A stretch of 23,246 nucleotides of DNA from Virgibacillus_R byunsanensis. GTDB lineage: Bacteria; Bacillota; Bacilli; Bacillales; Amphibacillaceae. A program made the position numbers and the translations under genes. Of this stretch, positions 7,127 through 17,000 are shown one piece after another (position 1 is the stretch's first letter; each line of letters begins with the position of its first letter). The stretch spans positions 1 to 23,246 of the forward strand of contig NZ_JBHTKJ010000060.1 in assembly GCF_042675965.1 (NCBI RefSeq). Direction: 5' to 3'. Under the pieces are notes generated by a model. That model searched no databases, was not told the DNA's origin, and saw nothing but the letters and a program-made list of their open reading frames with translations.

Positions 7127-8188
7127 ATGAAACAATTGGTCGTAATAGGTGGTGGGTATGGTGGATTTAAAATGGTTTCTCATCTGCTAGACCAGAACCT
7201 TCCAGACGATTTAACAGTTACTATTGTAGATCGAAATCCATACCACTCCATAAAAACGGAATTTTACACAATAGCAGCAGGTACATCAGCCGATAAAGAT
7301 TTACGGATGAATTTTCCTGTTAATCAGCGAATTAATTACGTGTTTGGCGAAATCATAAAAATTGATCCAGAAAACAAACAAGTATTATTGCACGCGAAAA
7401 AAGAGCCTGTTACTTATGACTACCTCTTAATAGGACTTGGTTGTGAAGATAATTATCACGGGATTGAAGGTGCAGCTGAGTTTACCAAAAGTGTTCAAAC
7501 GTTCAGTAATGCAAGGCATGCTGGAGTTGCTGTTGGTAACTTAAAGGCTCAAGGTAAGGTATCTATTGTTGGAGCAGGGTTAAGCGGGATTGAAGTAGCA
7601 GCAGAAATACGTGAAAGCAGACCTGACCTTAACATACGTCTACTCGACCGGGGGGCAACAGTATTAAAAGCCTTTGACGAGAAAATTCAAAACTACGTAG
7701 AAAATTGGTTCAAAGATAACGACGTTGAAGTACTGCATGAAGCAAATGTAGAGTATGTAGAAAAAGATGGTGTGTGTAACAATGGTGTCTGCTATGTTAA
7801 TGACGTTACCATCTGGACGGCGGGCGTTCGACCAAATTATTTAGTACGTGAGTTACCATTTGAAAAAGACGATCAGGAAAAAATTGTCGTTAATGAATTT
7901 TATCAAGTACCTACCCAACCTAACGTCTACGTGGTGGGTGATTGTGCATCATCTGAGTATTCACCTAGTGCACAATTAGCTGGTCAGCAGGGCGAACAGA
8001 TTGCAGAAATCTTGGCAGATGTAGTCCAAAACAAGGAGCCACAAAAGCCAAAAGAACTAAAACTTAAAGGAACACTTGGTTCACTTGGTAGTTCTGAAGG
8101 ATTTGGAAACATGATGCAACGACCAGTTACAGGATATATCCCACGATTAGCTAAATCCGGGGTTTTGTGGTTAAATAAGCGTCATTAA
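7127..8188 (+). CDS. NAD(P)/FAD-dependent oxidoreductase, YutJ-like (NDH-2 family)
   Basis: This 353-aa flavoprotein resembles B. subtilis YutJ, a relative of type II NADH dehydrogenases. An N-terminal FAD-binding Rossmann motif (VVIGGGYGG) lies within the first 15 residues. The conserved DRNPYHSIKTEFY follows, then a second Rossmann motif for the pyridine nucleotide (VSIVGAGLSGIEVAAE, near 145-160). The closing FAD motif VYVVGDCASSEYSPSAQLAGQQG is near 272-294. It is shorter than respiratory NDH-2 enzymes (~400 aa) and no membrane-anchoring C-terminal helix is evident, so the electron acceptor is uncertain. Two ATGs are in tandem; the second (7127) is 7 bases from the GAGG site and is preferred over 7124 (4 bases). 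A strong terminator follows. Confidence 0.88.
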   Translation: MKQLVVIGGGYGGFKMVSHLLDQNLPDDLTVTIVDRNPYHSIKTEFYTIAAGTSADKDLRMNFPVNQRINYVFGEIIKIDPENKQVLLHAKKEPVTYDYLLIGLGCEDNYHGIEGAAEFTKSVQTFSNARHAGVAVGNLKAQGKVSIVGAGLSGIEVAAEIRESRPDLNIRLLDRGATVLKAFDEKIQNYVENWFKDNDVEVLHEANVEYVEKDGVCNNGVCYVNDVTIWTAGVRPNYLVRELPFEKDDQEKIVVNEFYQVPTQPNVYVVGDCASSEYSPSAQLAGQQGEQIAEILADVVQNKEPQKPKELKLKGTLGSLGSSEGFGNMMQRPVTGYIPRLAKSGVLWLNKRH

Positions 8189-8200
8189 ATAAGGAAATCA

Positions 8201-8237
8201 AAACGAGTAGAAGTTTAGGCAACTTCTACTCGTTTTT
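8201..8237 (+). terminator. Rho-independent terminator after the yutJ-like gene
   Basis: A perfect 15-bp stem (8201-8215 with 8221-8235), core CGAGTAGAAGTT, with loop TAGGC, followed by TTTTT. It starts 12 bases after the stop codon. Confidence 0.9.
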
Positions 8238-8390
8238 ATTTAAAATATAGGAAAGTATAAATTTTTAAATCGTGTTTGCTTGGCTGTAGGTTTAGCCATG
8301 TCCAGAGTGAGTAAAAGCAACAACCATCATCTCAAGTTATGTCGCAATTATAGCTATTCTCTCAAAAGCAACATACTTTACGATAACAGC

Positions 8391-8870
8391 CTATTTCATA
8401 AACGTATCAGGCATCACAGCCGCTACAACTTCACCTTTCGCGCAACACACATCACCAGCAAAAACTTCCGTATGTACCTTCCACTTTTTCGGGTGAATTT
8501 CTTCTATTGTCCCAACCGCCTTTAATGGAATACCATGTGGTGTCGGTTTAATAAAATTCACCTGTAATGAAGCAGTCACAAAACGTGGAGGTTCAACATG
8601 ATCACCGGGTTCATGGCCGTTTTTCCGGTGTAAACCAAGTGCCGCCGATCCAGTTCCATGACAATCGATTAATGAAGCAATTAATCCTCCATACACAAAA
8701 CCCGGAATCGCCGTGTGCTCTGAACGCGGTGTATATTCTGTAACAGTTTGATCACCTTGCCAGCCTGTCCGAAAATGGTGACCATCCTGATTTAATCGGC
8801 CACACCCATAACACCAGGAAAAATCATCTGGATACTCGTCTTGAATGGCATGTACAACCTTTTCACTCAT
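8391..8870 (-). CDS. PaaI-type hotdog-fold thioesterase
   Basis: The 159-aa protein is a probable acyl-CoA thioesterase of the PaaI/4HBT group. The N-terminus has WCYGCGRLNQDG, a Cys-containing segment common in this subgroup. The hotdog helix motif is HTAIPGFVYGGLIASLIDCHGTGSA, with Asp69 at the usual catalytic acid position and GG where most members have HGG. Here Tyr replaces His (VYGG), a common variant whose effect is unknown. The C-terminal half carries the beta strands TASLQVNFIKPTP and KAVGTIEEIHPKKWKVHTEVFAGD. The frame is open 25 codons upstream, but ATG 8870 has GGGGAGG eight bases before it. The promoter region contains a 22-bp inverted repeat (8898-8919). Substrate unknown. Confidence 0.87.
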   Translation of the reverse strand: MSEKVVHAIQDEYPDDFSWCYGCGRLNQDGHHFRTGWQGDQTVTEYTPRSEHTAIPGFVYGGLIASLIDCHGTGSAALGLHRKNGHEPGDHVEPPRFVTASLQVNFIKPTPHGIPLKAVGTIEEIHPKKWKVHTEVFAGDVCCAKGEVVAAVMPDTFMK

Positions 8871-8897
8871 CCAATCTACCTCCCCTTTTATAATTAG

Positions 8898-8919
8898 TAT
8901 ACCATGTTCCATTGGTATA
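8898..8919. promoter_or_regulatory. 22-bp inverted repeat at the thioesterase promoter
   Basis: TATACCA (8898-8904) and TGGTATA (8913-8919) are perfect inverted arms with an 8-bp spacer. They overlap the probable -10 TATACT (minus strand, 8901-8896), about 26 bp upstream of the start codon, so they look like a repressor site. Confidence 0.4.
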
Positions 8920-9025
8920 GAAGCACTTACAGGGATAGTTTGCATATAATAAAAGACTAAAACCTTTATTCCTAGTAAACAACTGTGTATAATATGATAT
9001 AAACAAGAAAGGGGATGAATAAGCT

Positions 9026-9436
9026 ATGAGCATACCTAAACCACTTGTACAGATTAACCAAACATTTATTATTTTATCTGTTCTGTTGGGGTTATTACTT
9101 CATCCAGTAATTTTACTTGTACCATTTACTTTCGGTATTTACACAATTGTAACAAAGCAAAATCCAATTATTATGTTCAGCAGAAGATTTTTGACCAAGT
9201 CTTTTCATTTATATAAACAAGAAGATAAGGATCAGCAAATTTTTAACCAGTGGATTGCAACCATTTGTATCGGGTTATCCATGATTTTCTTTTACTTCAA
9301 CATGAATATCCTTGGCTATACGTTCAGCATGATGGTTGTAGCAGCTTCAGGCATTGCGCTAATGGGTTATTGCATCGGATGTACGATTCGTTATAGATAT
9401 ATGATGTGGCGTTATAAAAGAACCCGAACCCAGTAA
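9026..9436 (+). CDS. DUF4395 family membrane protein
   Basis: This 136-aa protein has the DUF4395 pattern: an N-terminal KPLVQINQTFIILSVLLGLLLHP, a second hydrophobic segment (ILLVPFTFGIYTIVTKQNPI), a charged middle, then two more hydrophobic segments ending in GYCIGCTIRYRYMMWRY. The Cys-x2-Cys in the last helix is characteristic of the family. Four membrane spans are likely. Function is unknown. ATG 9026 is preceded by AAAGGGG at usual spacing and TATAAT lies about 40 bp upstream. The gene stands alone, divergent from the thioesterase and ended by a bidirectional terminator. Confidence 0.8.
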   Translation: MSIPKPLVQINQTFIILSVLLGLLLHPVILLVPFTFGIYTIVTKQNPIIMFSRRFLTKSFHLYKQEDKDQQIFNQWIATICIGLSMIFFYFNMNILGYTFSMMVVAASGIALMGYCIGCTIRYRYMMWRYKRTRTQ

Positions 9437-9441
9437 AGTTA

Positions 9442-9491
9442 AACGAAAAAAGATCCCATCCTTTTACAAGGGTTTGGGATCTTTTTTCGTT
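9442..9491. terminator. Bidirectional terminator between the DUF4395 and SDR genes
   Basis: A perfect 17-bp stem: 9442-9458 with 9475-9491, core AAAAAAGATCCCA and its complement, with A6/T6 tracts inside the stem so that each strand ends in a T run. It serves both convergent genes. Confidence 0.9.
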
Positions 9492-9501
9492 ATTTTTCAG
9501 T

Positions 9502-10251
9502 CTATTGTTTAAAGCTTAAGAAGCCGTCATCAACAGGAATGGTTTGTCCGTTGATGGCACTTGCTTTAGATGTGAACAGAAACGATACAACGTTTGCTAC
9601 CTTTTCTGGTTGAATTAACTTTTTGTTCATATGCAGATTTCCAAGATATGCCTTTGTTTCCACGTCTTCACCAAGAATCGGTGTGTCTATAAAGCCTGGT
9701 GCAACACCTACAACTCGAATGTTATGTTCTGCTAATTCTAACGCACCTGATTGCGTCATAATTTTAACCGCCGCTTTTGCGGCATGATAGTTGAAGCTAC
9801 CTGTGGCAACCATCGAGCCATAAATAGAAGCTGTGTTAACAATAGTTCCTTCTACGCCAAGCTCTACCATCTTTTTCGCCCCATAATACATACCATAGTA
9901 GACACTATGTTGATCCACTTCGATTACTTTATGATAAGATGCTGGGTCCATTTCCAAGAATGGTTTCACAAGCCCAATACCTGCGTTGTTAAAGATACCA
10001 TTAAATGTTCCATATTTGTCTGCTGTCCAGTCGATTAAAGCTTTTACATCATCACCCTTGGAAACGTCTATCTTGTATGATGCTGCTTTGCCATCGTTGT
10101 TTTCTATTTCTTCTACGACATCTTTCGCTTCGTCTTCATTTAAATCTGCTACGACAACTGTCGCACCTAGCTTAGCCAACTGCAATGCTGACTCTTTACC
10201 GATTCCGCTTGCTCCACCTGTAACGATAAGCACTTGTTTTTCTAATTCCAT
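9502..10251 (-). CDS. SDR family NAD(P)-dependent oxidoreductase
   Basis: A classical short-chain dehydrogenase of 249 residues from ATG 10251; an in-frame ATG six codons earlier lies before the AAAGGGG ribosome site and is rejected. Cofactor motif TGGASGIG is at 11-18, Asp36 after the second strand favours NAD(H) over NADP(H), NNAG is at 88-91, and the catalytic set Ser142, Tyr155, Lys159 is complete (SIYGSMVATGSFNYHAAK). The C-terminal VDDGFLSFKQ is usual. Substrate cannot be deduced. It follows the arg operon on the same strand after ~105 bp but has its own promoter with a palindrome in the spacer, so it is probably a separate regulated unit. Confidence 0.9.
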   Translation of the reverse strand: MELEKQVLIVTGGASGIGKESALQLAKLGATVVVADLNEDEAKDVVEEIENNDGKAASYKIDVSKGDDVKALIDWTADKYGTFNGIFNNAGIGLVKPFLEMDPASYHKVIEVDQHSVYYGMYYGAKKMVELGVEGTIVNTASIYGSMVATGSFNYHAAKAAVKIMTQSGALELAEHNIRVVGVAPGFIDTPILGEDVETKAYLGNLHMNKKLIQPEKVANVVSFLFTSKASAINGQTIPVDDGFLSFKQ

Positions 10252-10298
10252 TGTCAAAACCCCTTTCATATAATAGGATTCACCTTGATTTTAAATCT

Positions 10299-10327
10299 AT
10301 AATAGTAACAGTTGCAACTGTGAACAA
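10299..10327 (-). promoter_or_regulatory. SDR promoter with palindromic operator in the spacer
   Basis: On the minus strand TTGTTC (10327-10322), a 17-bp spacer and TATTAT (10304-10299) form a promoter. The perfect 14-bp palindrome ACAGTTGCAACTGT (10308-10321) fills nearly the whole spacer, a standard place for a repressor such as a TetR- or MarR-type protein. No regulator gene is adjacent. Confidence 0.5.
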
Positions 10328-10356
10328 CCACTATATAAGGGGGTTAGACTTCATTG

Positions 10357-11772
10357 TCAAAATTTCGTCATATCTAGATGTTGCTCGCTCCAATCCATGT
10401 TACTTTGTATCATTCCAGCTGCATTTTCTAATTGTTCTTCTACACGCTTCTTTGCAGTTCCTCCCGCTACATCTCGGGCATTTACTACGGCTTCTGGGCT
10501 GAGCACATCATAAATATCTGCTTCAATCGATTCAGAGAATGACTGGAATTCTTCTAAAGATAAATCCAATAAATACTTATCCTTGTTAATGCAATCCAGT
10601 ACGATTTGCCCAACTGCCGCGTGTGATTCTCTAAATGTCATTCCTTTTCCGACTAAATAATCAGCTAAATCTGTTGCATTCGAAAAGTCTTTCCGAACGG
10701 CTTGATACATGTTGTCTTTCTTTACATGCATGGTTTCGATCATTGGCGCAAATAAAGCTAATGCACCACTTAACGTACTTACGGTATCAAACATGCCTTC
10801 TTTGTCTTCTTGCATATCTTTATTATAGGCTAACGGTAGCCCTTTTAGCGTTGTTAACATTCCCATTAAATGACCGTATACACGGCCAGTCTTTCCTCTT
10901 ACAAGCTCTGCCACATCCGGGTTTTTCTTTTGTGGCATCATACTGCTCCCTGTACAAAAAGCATCATCTAATTCAATAAAATTAAATTCCGCACTTGACC
11001 ACTGAACAAACTCTTCACATAACCTTGATAAATGCATCGAAATAATGGAAGCATTTGATAAAAATTCTACAACAAAGTCACGATCACTAACTGCATCTAA
11101 ACTGTTTTCACAAACTCCATCAAAGTGTAGCTCTTGTGCCACATATTGCCGGTCAATTGGAAAGGTGGTTCCTGCTAAGGCCCCTGCTCCAAGGGGAGAC
11201 TTATTTACTCGTGAAAAGCTATCTGTTAAGCGTTCCACATCACGTTGAAACATGAACACATAAGCCATCATATGGTGTGCAAATAATACAGGCTGGGCAC
11301 GTTGTAAATGGGTATATCCAGGAAGTACTGTATCTAAATTTTCTTGTGCTTGCTTATAAAGTGAATCTTGTACTGCTGTTAATAATTGGCTGATTTCTAT
11401 CAAGGACTCCCGTAGATATAACCGCATATCGAGAGCCACCTGATCATTTCTGCTTCTTCCTGTATGAAGTTTTCCACCAACTGGTCCAACTTCCTCGATT
11501 AGAAGCTTTTCAACATTCATATGAATATCTTCATGTTCCTCGTGTAATTCCGCTTCTCCATTTTTAATTTTAACAGCAACAGTATTTAATCCTTCTATTA
11601 TCGTATCGCCATCACTTTGTGAAATAATACCGCACTTTTTAAGCATCTTCACATGTGCAAGACTTCCCTCGATATCGTACTGTGCCAGTTTCTTATCAAA
11701 ATGAATGGATGCTGTATATTCATCTACTAATTGGTTTGTTGGTTTTGTGAATCTGCCACCCCATAACTTCAT
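10357..11772 (-). CDS. argH: Argininosuccinate lyase
   Basis: ArgH catalyses the last step of arginine synthesis, argininosuccinate to arginine plus fumarate, as a cytoplasmic homotetramer. The 471-aa length fits the family. Motifs: MKLWGGRFTK at the N-terminus, HTGRSRNDQ (103-111), YTHLQRAQP with the conserved Thr154-His155, and the fumarase/aspartase superfamily signature GSSMMPQKKNP (275-285), which holds the catalytic serine loop. Its ATG overlaps the argG stop (ATGA), so translation is coupled. It is the last gene of the carAB-argFGH operon; no obvious terminator follows it before the SDR gene. Confidence 0.98.
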   Translation of the reverse strand: MKLWGGRFTKPTNQLVDEYTASIHFDKKLAQYDIEGSLAHVKMLKKCGIISQSDGDTIIEGLNTVAVKIKNGEAELHEEHEDIHMNVEKLLIEEVGPVGGKLHTGRSRNDQVALDMRLYLRESLIEISQLLTAVQDSLYKQAQENLDTVLPGYTHLQRAQPVLFAHHMMAYVFMFQRDVERLTDSFSRVNKSPLGAGALAGTTFPIDRQYVAQELHFDGVCENSLDAVSDRDFVVEFLSNASIISMHLSRLCEEFVQWSSAEFNFIELDDAFCTGSSMMPQKKNPDVAELVRGKTGRVYGHLMGMLTTLKGLPLAYNKDMQEDKEGMFDTVSTLSGALALFAPMIETMHVKKDNMYQAVRKDFSNATDLADYLVGKGMTFRESHAAVGQIVLDCINKDKYLLDLSLEEFQSFSESIEADIYDVLSPEAVVNARDVAGGTAKKRVEEQLENAAGMIQSNMDWSEQHLDMTKF

Positions 11773-13028
11773 TGATTATACGCTTCCTTTACTTCTACTC
11801 CTGCCTTGTCAATCGATTCCGCTTTCTTTACGTCTGACTGGTTTATAGAAGAATGAACTTTTGTTGGAAGTCCCCATAACTTAATGAACCCAAGTGCAGC
11901 GTTATGGTCAAATGCATCCTCCTTATCATATGTTGCCAGATCAAAGTCATATAAGGATTGTTCTGATTCACGTCCGATTACCTGTGCATGACCTTTGTAT
12001 AGTTTTAGTTTAACTGTACCTGAAACATAAAGCTGTGTTTGTTCGATAAACGCCTTTAGGGCATCTGTTAACGGGGAATACCAAAGGCCGTCATATACCA
12101 TCTGTGCCAACTTTTGCTCTACCACTGGTTTAAAATGAGCAACTTCTCTTGTTAGAGTAATGGCCTCAAGCTCCTGATGAGCAGCTATTAACGTCACAGC
12201 TGCTGGTGCCTCATAGATTTCACGTGACTTGATGCCAACTAAGCGATTCTCCACATGATCAATACGACCAACGCCATGCTTTCCAGCTATATCATTCAAT
12301 GTAACAATTAACTCCTCCAACGGAAGTGCCTCACCATCTAAGGATACAGGTTTTCCTTGGTTAAACGTAATCTGAACAACTTGTGGTTCATCCGGCGCCT
12401 CCAGTGGGTCAGTTGTTAAATCGTACGCTTCTTTTGGTGCTTCCACCCACGGATCTTCCAAAACTCCACATTCATTACTGCGTCCCCATAGATTTTGATC
12501 AATGCTATAAGGATTATCCACATTAACTGGGATGGGAATGCCATGTTTCTCTGCATAAGCAATTTCCTCTCCTCTAGACATCGACCATTCTCTTACAGGT
12601 GCAACAATATCCAAATTCGGATTCAGCCCCGTAAAGGCAATATCAAATCTAACTTGGTCATTTCCTTTCCCTGTACATCCGTGAGCTACAGCTGTTGCTC
12701 CTTCTTTCTCGGCAATATCAACGAGCACCTTTGCAATTAACGGACGAGACAATGCAGAAATTAATGGATATTTCCCTTCATACAATAAGTTAGCCTGCAA
12801 TGCAGGTAACACATATTCATCAGCAAATAGTGATTTTGCATCAATAACATAGGACTTAATAGCTCCAACGTCCAATGCTTTCGTTTTAACAAAATCCAAA
12901 TCTTTTCCCTCTCCAACATCGAGAGCAACAGCAATCACATCATAATTATATTTATCCTGTAACCATTTAACTGCTACAGATGTATCAAGACCTCCAGAAT
13001 AGGCTAATACGATTTTTTCTTTTCCCAT
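11769..13028 (-). CDS. argG: Argininosuccinate synthase
   Basis: ArgG joins citrulline and aspartate with ATP to give argininosuccinate, AMP and pyrophosphate. The N-terminal pyrophosphatase-type ATP loop AYSGGLDTS is at 9-17. VAHGCTGKGNDQVRF and the citrulline/aspartate-binding segment NLWGRSNECGVLEDPW are present. At 419 aa it is a little longer than the usual ~400, the excess being a charged C-terminal tail after WGLPTKVHSSINQ. It lies 27 bp after argF with a GGGAGAG ribosome site and overlaps argH by 4 bp. Confidence 0.98.
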   Translation of the reverse strand: MGKEKIVLAYSGGLDTSVAVKWLQDKYNYDVIAVALDVGEGKDLDFVKTKALDVGAIKSYVIDAKSLFADEYVLPALQANLLYEGKYPLISALSRPLIAKVLVDIAEKEGATAVAHGCTGKGNDQVRFDIAFTGLNPNLDIVAPVREWSMSRGEEIAYAEKHGIPIPVNVDNPYSIDQNLWGRSNECGVLEDPWVEAPKEAYDLTTDPLEAPDEPQVVQITFNQGKPVSLDGEALPLEELIVTLNDIAGKHGVGRIDHVENRLVGIKSREIYEAPAAVTLIAAHQELEAITLTREVAHFKPVVEQKLAQMVYDGLWYSPLTDALKAFIEQTQLYVSGTVKLKLYKGHAQVIGRESEQSLYDFDLATYDKEDAFDHNAALGFIKLWGLPTKVHSSINQSDVKKAESIDKAGVEVKEAYNQ

Positions 13029-13055
13029 AAAATATCTCTCCCTTTATTTAATAAT

Positions 13056-14018
13056 TTATCCCATCAAAGCCGTCATCAGTGCCTTCTGGGCGTGTAATCT
13101 ATTTTCAGCCTGTTGGAAAACAACAGAACGTTTACCATCAATCACATCTTCGGTAACTTCTTCCCCCCTATGCGCTGGCAGACAATGCATAAAGAAGGCA
13201 TCCTTATGTGCTAACGTATATAATTCCTTGTTTACCTGAAACCTTGAAAATGCTTGCTCGCGAATCTTTTGTTCCCTTTCCTGCCCCATACTTGCCCATA
13301 CATCTGTATAAACGACATCTGCTTGATCAACAGCAATTTGCGGACTTGACGTTACCTCTACCTTACTTCCACGCAAACGAGCTATTGATTTTGCTTGTTG
13401 TGTGATAACAGTATCAGGCTGATAACCAATCGGTGCTGCAATTCGAATATCCATGCCCATGATTGCTCCTCCAAGCATCAAAGAGTGTGCCATATTGTTG
13501 CCATCACCGATATAGGCAAGCTTAACGCCTGTGAGTTCACCCTTTATTTCCTGAATGGTTAGCAAATCAGCTAATACCTGACAGGGATGATACGTGTCTG
13601 TCAGACCATTAATAACTGGAATGCTTGCATTTTCTGCTAGTTCCTCTACTACCTTTTGTGAAAACGTACGAATCATGATTCCGTCCAAATATCCAGACAG
13701 TACTTTAGCGGTATCAGCAATTGGTTCTCCTCTGCCTATCTGTATATCATTTGCGTTTAAAAATAATCCTGAACCACCTAGTTGAAAGATTCCTGATTCA
13801 AAAGACACACGCGTTCTCGTGGATGACTTTTCAAAGATCATTCCAAGTGTCTTTCTTGTTAAAGGTTGTTCATCTTTCCCTGACTTATGCTTATTTTTCA
13901 TGTCGGTGGCTAATTGTAGTAAATATAATAGCTCCTCTTCGTTGTAATCAGCGAGTGTTAAAAAATCCCGACCTTTAAGCTGCTGTTGAATAGAGACGTC
14001 CTTTATTCCTAACCCCAT
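13056..14018 (-). CDS. argF: Ornithine carbamoyltransferase
   Basis: ArgF transfers the carbamoyl group from carbamoyl phosphate to ornithine to form citrulline. The 320-aa protein has the carbamoyl-phosphate loop SSTRTR (65-70), HPCQ (144-147) and the ornithine-binding HCLP motif (278-281, followed by AHRGEEV). Its ATG begins on the base after the carB stop codon, with the ribosome site AAAGGAG inside the end of carB. This places the enzyme directly beside the maker of its substrate. A catabolic role (with arginine deiminase) is unlikely in this biosynthetic operon. Confidence 0.97.
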   Translation of the reverse strand: MGLGIKDVSIQQQLKGRDFLTLADYNEEELLYLLQLATDMKNKHKSGKDEQPLTRKTLGMIFEKSSTRTRVSFESGIFQLGGSGLFLNANDIQIGRGEPIADTAKVLSGYLDGIMIRTFSQKVVEELAENASIPVINGLTDTYHPCQVLADLLTIQEIKGELTGVKLAYIGDGNNMAHSLMLGGAIMGMDIRIAAPIGYQPDTVITQQAKSIARLRGSKVEVTSSPQIAVDQADVVYTDVWASMGQEREQKIREQAFSRFQVNKELYTLAHKDAFFMHCLPAHRGEEVTEDVIDGKRSVVFQQAENRLHAQKALMTALMG

Positions 14019-17000
14019 TTACACCACACGCTCCTTTCCTTTATTTAAATCTTCACTGGTATGCAGATAGTCATGAAGTGAGTATGGCTCTTCTATTACT
14101 TGCTGGGAAGCTTGTGAAAAAGCATGTAGTGTCTCAACGGATGTGAAACATGGTATATCCGTTGTAAGAGCTGCAGAACGCAATCTGAAATGTTCATCTT
14201 CTGTAAAATTTTTATTCGTATCACATATCAGTTGAAACCCTTTATCCAAACATATTTCCTGAGCTTTAGTGATGCTGATCACCTCATCTACCGGAACCCC
14301 TTTTTCGCGGAGAATTTCAGCAGTATTTTCCTCGGCAACTACTTTAACAGCCATAGTTGATAGTAACTGCCAGAAAGCGTCTGGAACATTTACAGATGAA
14401 CTTAATGATAGAAACACAGGATCTTTCCCAGAGTCTAATAATCTATCTTCCTTCCAGCCAAATGCTTTTACCAAAGCTTGCTCAACCGTGTAGCCTATCC
14501 CAATTGCTTCACCTGTTGATTTCATTTCAGGCCCTAAATACGGATCAACGCCAGGTAATTTATGAGTTGAAAACACCGGCATTTTTACCACAAAGTAAGG
14601 AATGTCATCATGTAAACCAAGCTTCCAAGTCTGACTTTTCAACGGTTGCCCCATTTGAACGCGCGTTGCCAAATCAATAAGAGGAACTCCCGTAACCTTA
14701 CTAGCAATTGGTACTGTTCGTGAAGCACGAGGATTAACCTCTATACAATAAATTTCTTGTCGGTCTTCACTTAGAACAAATTGTATATTCAATATTCCTT
14801 TTATATTTAATTCCTGTGAAATAGACTGTGTATATTGTTCAATTAATCGTTTCTGTTCTTCTGTTACATCAGGTGCAGGAAATACAGCTATACTATCGCC
14901 AGAATGAACCCCTGCCCTTTCGATATGCTGAAAGATCCCAGGTATTAAAACGTCTTCGCCATCACAAACAGCATCAATTTCCAATTCGTAACCGGGAATG
15001 AAACGATCAATCAGCAATGGGAAAATACTCGAGGTTGGCGCATCTTTTTTCAACCCTTCCAAATAATCTATAAGCTCGGATTGATTTTGCAAAATAACCA
15101 TTCCTCTTCCCCCAATAACATAGGAAGGACGAATTAAAACCGGAAAACCAATTTGACTGGCTACGTTAATAGCACTTTCGGTATCCATTACCGTTTCACC
15201 ATCAATGTGGGGGATTTTAAGCTTTTTCAACAATTGGTAAAACATATTACGGTCTTCCACCGCATCAATGGAAGCTAAGGAAGTTCCGTACACATTTACA
15301 CCTCTATGACTTAAACCTTCTGCTATATTTATTGCTGTCTGACCACCAAATTGAACCATTACGCCATCAGCATCTTCTTTATGCATAACCTGTAAAACGT
15401 CCTCTACAGTCAGGGCTTCAAAATACAAACGATCGGCAGTATTATAATCCGTACTGACAGTCTCAGGATTATTGTTGATAATAATGGCATGGATGTTCAG
15501 ATCCTGTAATGACATCGCACTATGAACCGAACAATAATCAAACTCGACACCCTGACCTATCCTGATCGGACCAGATCCTACTACCACCACTTTTTGTTTC
15601 CCCTTCAGTTGATTTGCTTCGTCCATCCCATTCCAGGTGCTGTAAAAATACGTTGTAACAGCTGAAAACTCTGCAGCACAAGTATCGACCATTTTATAGG
15701 AGGGAGTTATGTCCAACACATTCCAAAGTTCGCTTACCTCACCTAGGTCCTTATCGAAAATAGTGGCTATCAACTTATCTGAAAACCCGAGTGATTTTAC
15801 TTGTTTCCACTCACCCTTGGTGATGTTACCCCATGATTTTTCACTAAGTTCTTTTTCCACACGTATCATAAAAGCTATTTCGTTTAAAAAATACTTATTT
15901 ATACCAGTCGATTTGTGTATGTCTTCAACTAGATACCCCCGCCTAAAAGCTTCCGCTACCACAAATAGTCGTTCATCTGTTGGATGTTCAAGCACCTGAT
16001 CAATCGCTTCATTCGTCCAGTCATTAAGAAAAGGGAAATATTCAAAATCAAAGTCTAAAGACCGGATCGCTTTATTTAAAGCTGCTGGTAAATTGCGATC
16101 TAGTGCCATTACTTCACCAGTCGCCTTCATCTGTGTTCCCAGTAATCTATTTGCAGTCTTAAATTTATCGAACGGCCAACGCGGAATTTTCACAGCAATG
16201 TAATCAATTGCAGGCTCGAAGCTCGCATACGTATTACCCGTTATCGGATTTAATACTTCATCTAGATGATAACCCATCGCAAGCTTTGCAGCAATTCTAG
16301 CAATCGGATAGCCTGTTGCTTTGGATGCAAGTGCACTCGACCTGCTAACCCGTGGATTGACTTCAATGATGACATACTCATTACTTTCTGGATTTAACGC
16401 AAACTGAATATTACATCCACCAACAACCCCTAACTCTCTTATTACTCTACAAGAGGTACTTCGGAGCATTTGGTACTCACGATCGGTCAATGTTTGGGAT
16501 GGAGCGACTACAATACTGTCACCCGTATGTATCCCAACCGGGTCAACGTTTTCCATATTACAAACGATAATGCACGTATCATTGGCATCCCGCATCACTT
16601 CATATTCAATTTCCTTCCAGCCTTTCACACTTTGTTCAACTAGCACCTGCCCTATAGGGCTTGCATGAATACCGTTTTTTACAATAGTAGTAAGCTCTTG
16701 TTCATTTTCAGCTACTCCACCTCCAGCACCGCCTAATGTATAAGCTGGTCTGATGATAATAGGGTAGCCTGCCTGCTTGGAAAATTGAATAGCTTCATCA
16801 ACTGAACTAGTTGATAAACTTTCAGGGACCGGTTCACCCATTGACTTCATCATGGATTTAAAGATTTCACGATCTTCCCCTTTTTGGATGGTATCAAGTG
16901 GAGTTCCCAATAACTCAACTTGATACTGATCCAAGACTCCTGATTCAGACAATAATACAGCGAGGTTTAACCCCGTCTGTCCGCCAAGTGTCGGTAAAAT

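Noticed and set aside
14269..15999. Several plus-strand open frames of 70-107 codons inside carB
   Set aside because: They are antisense shadows of a long, fully conserved gene, with no ribosome sites or recognisable products.
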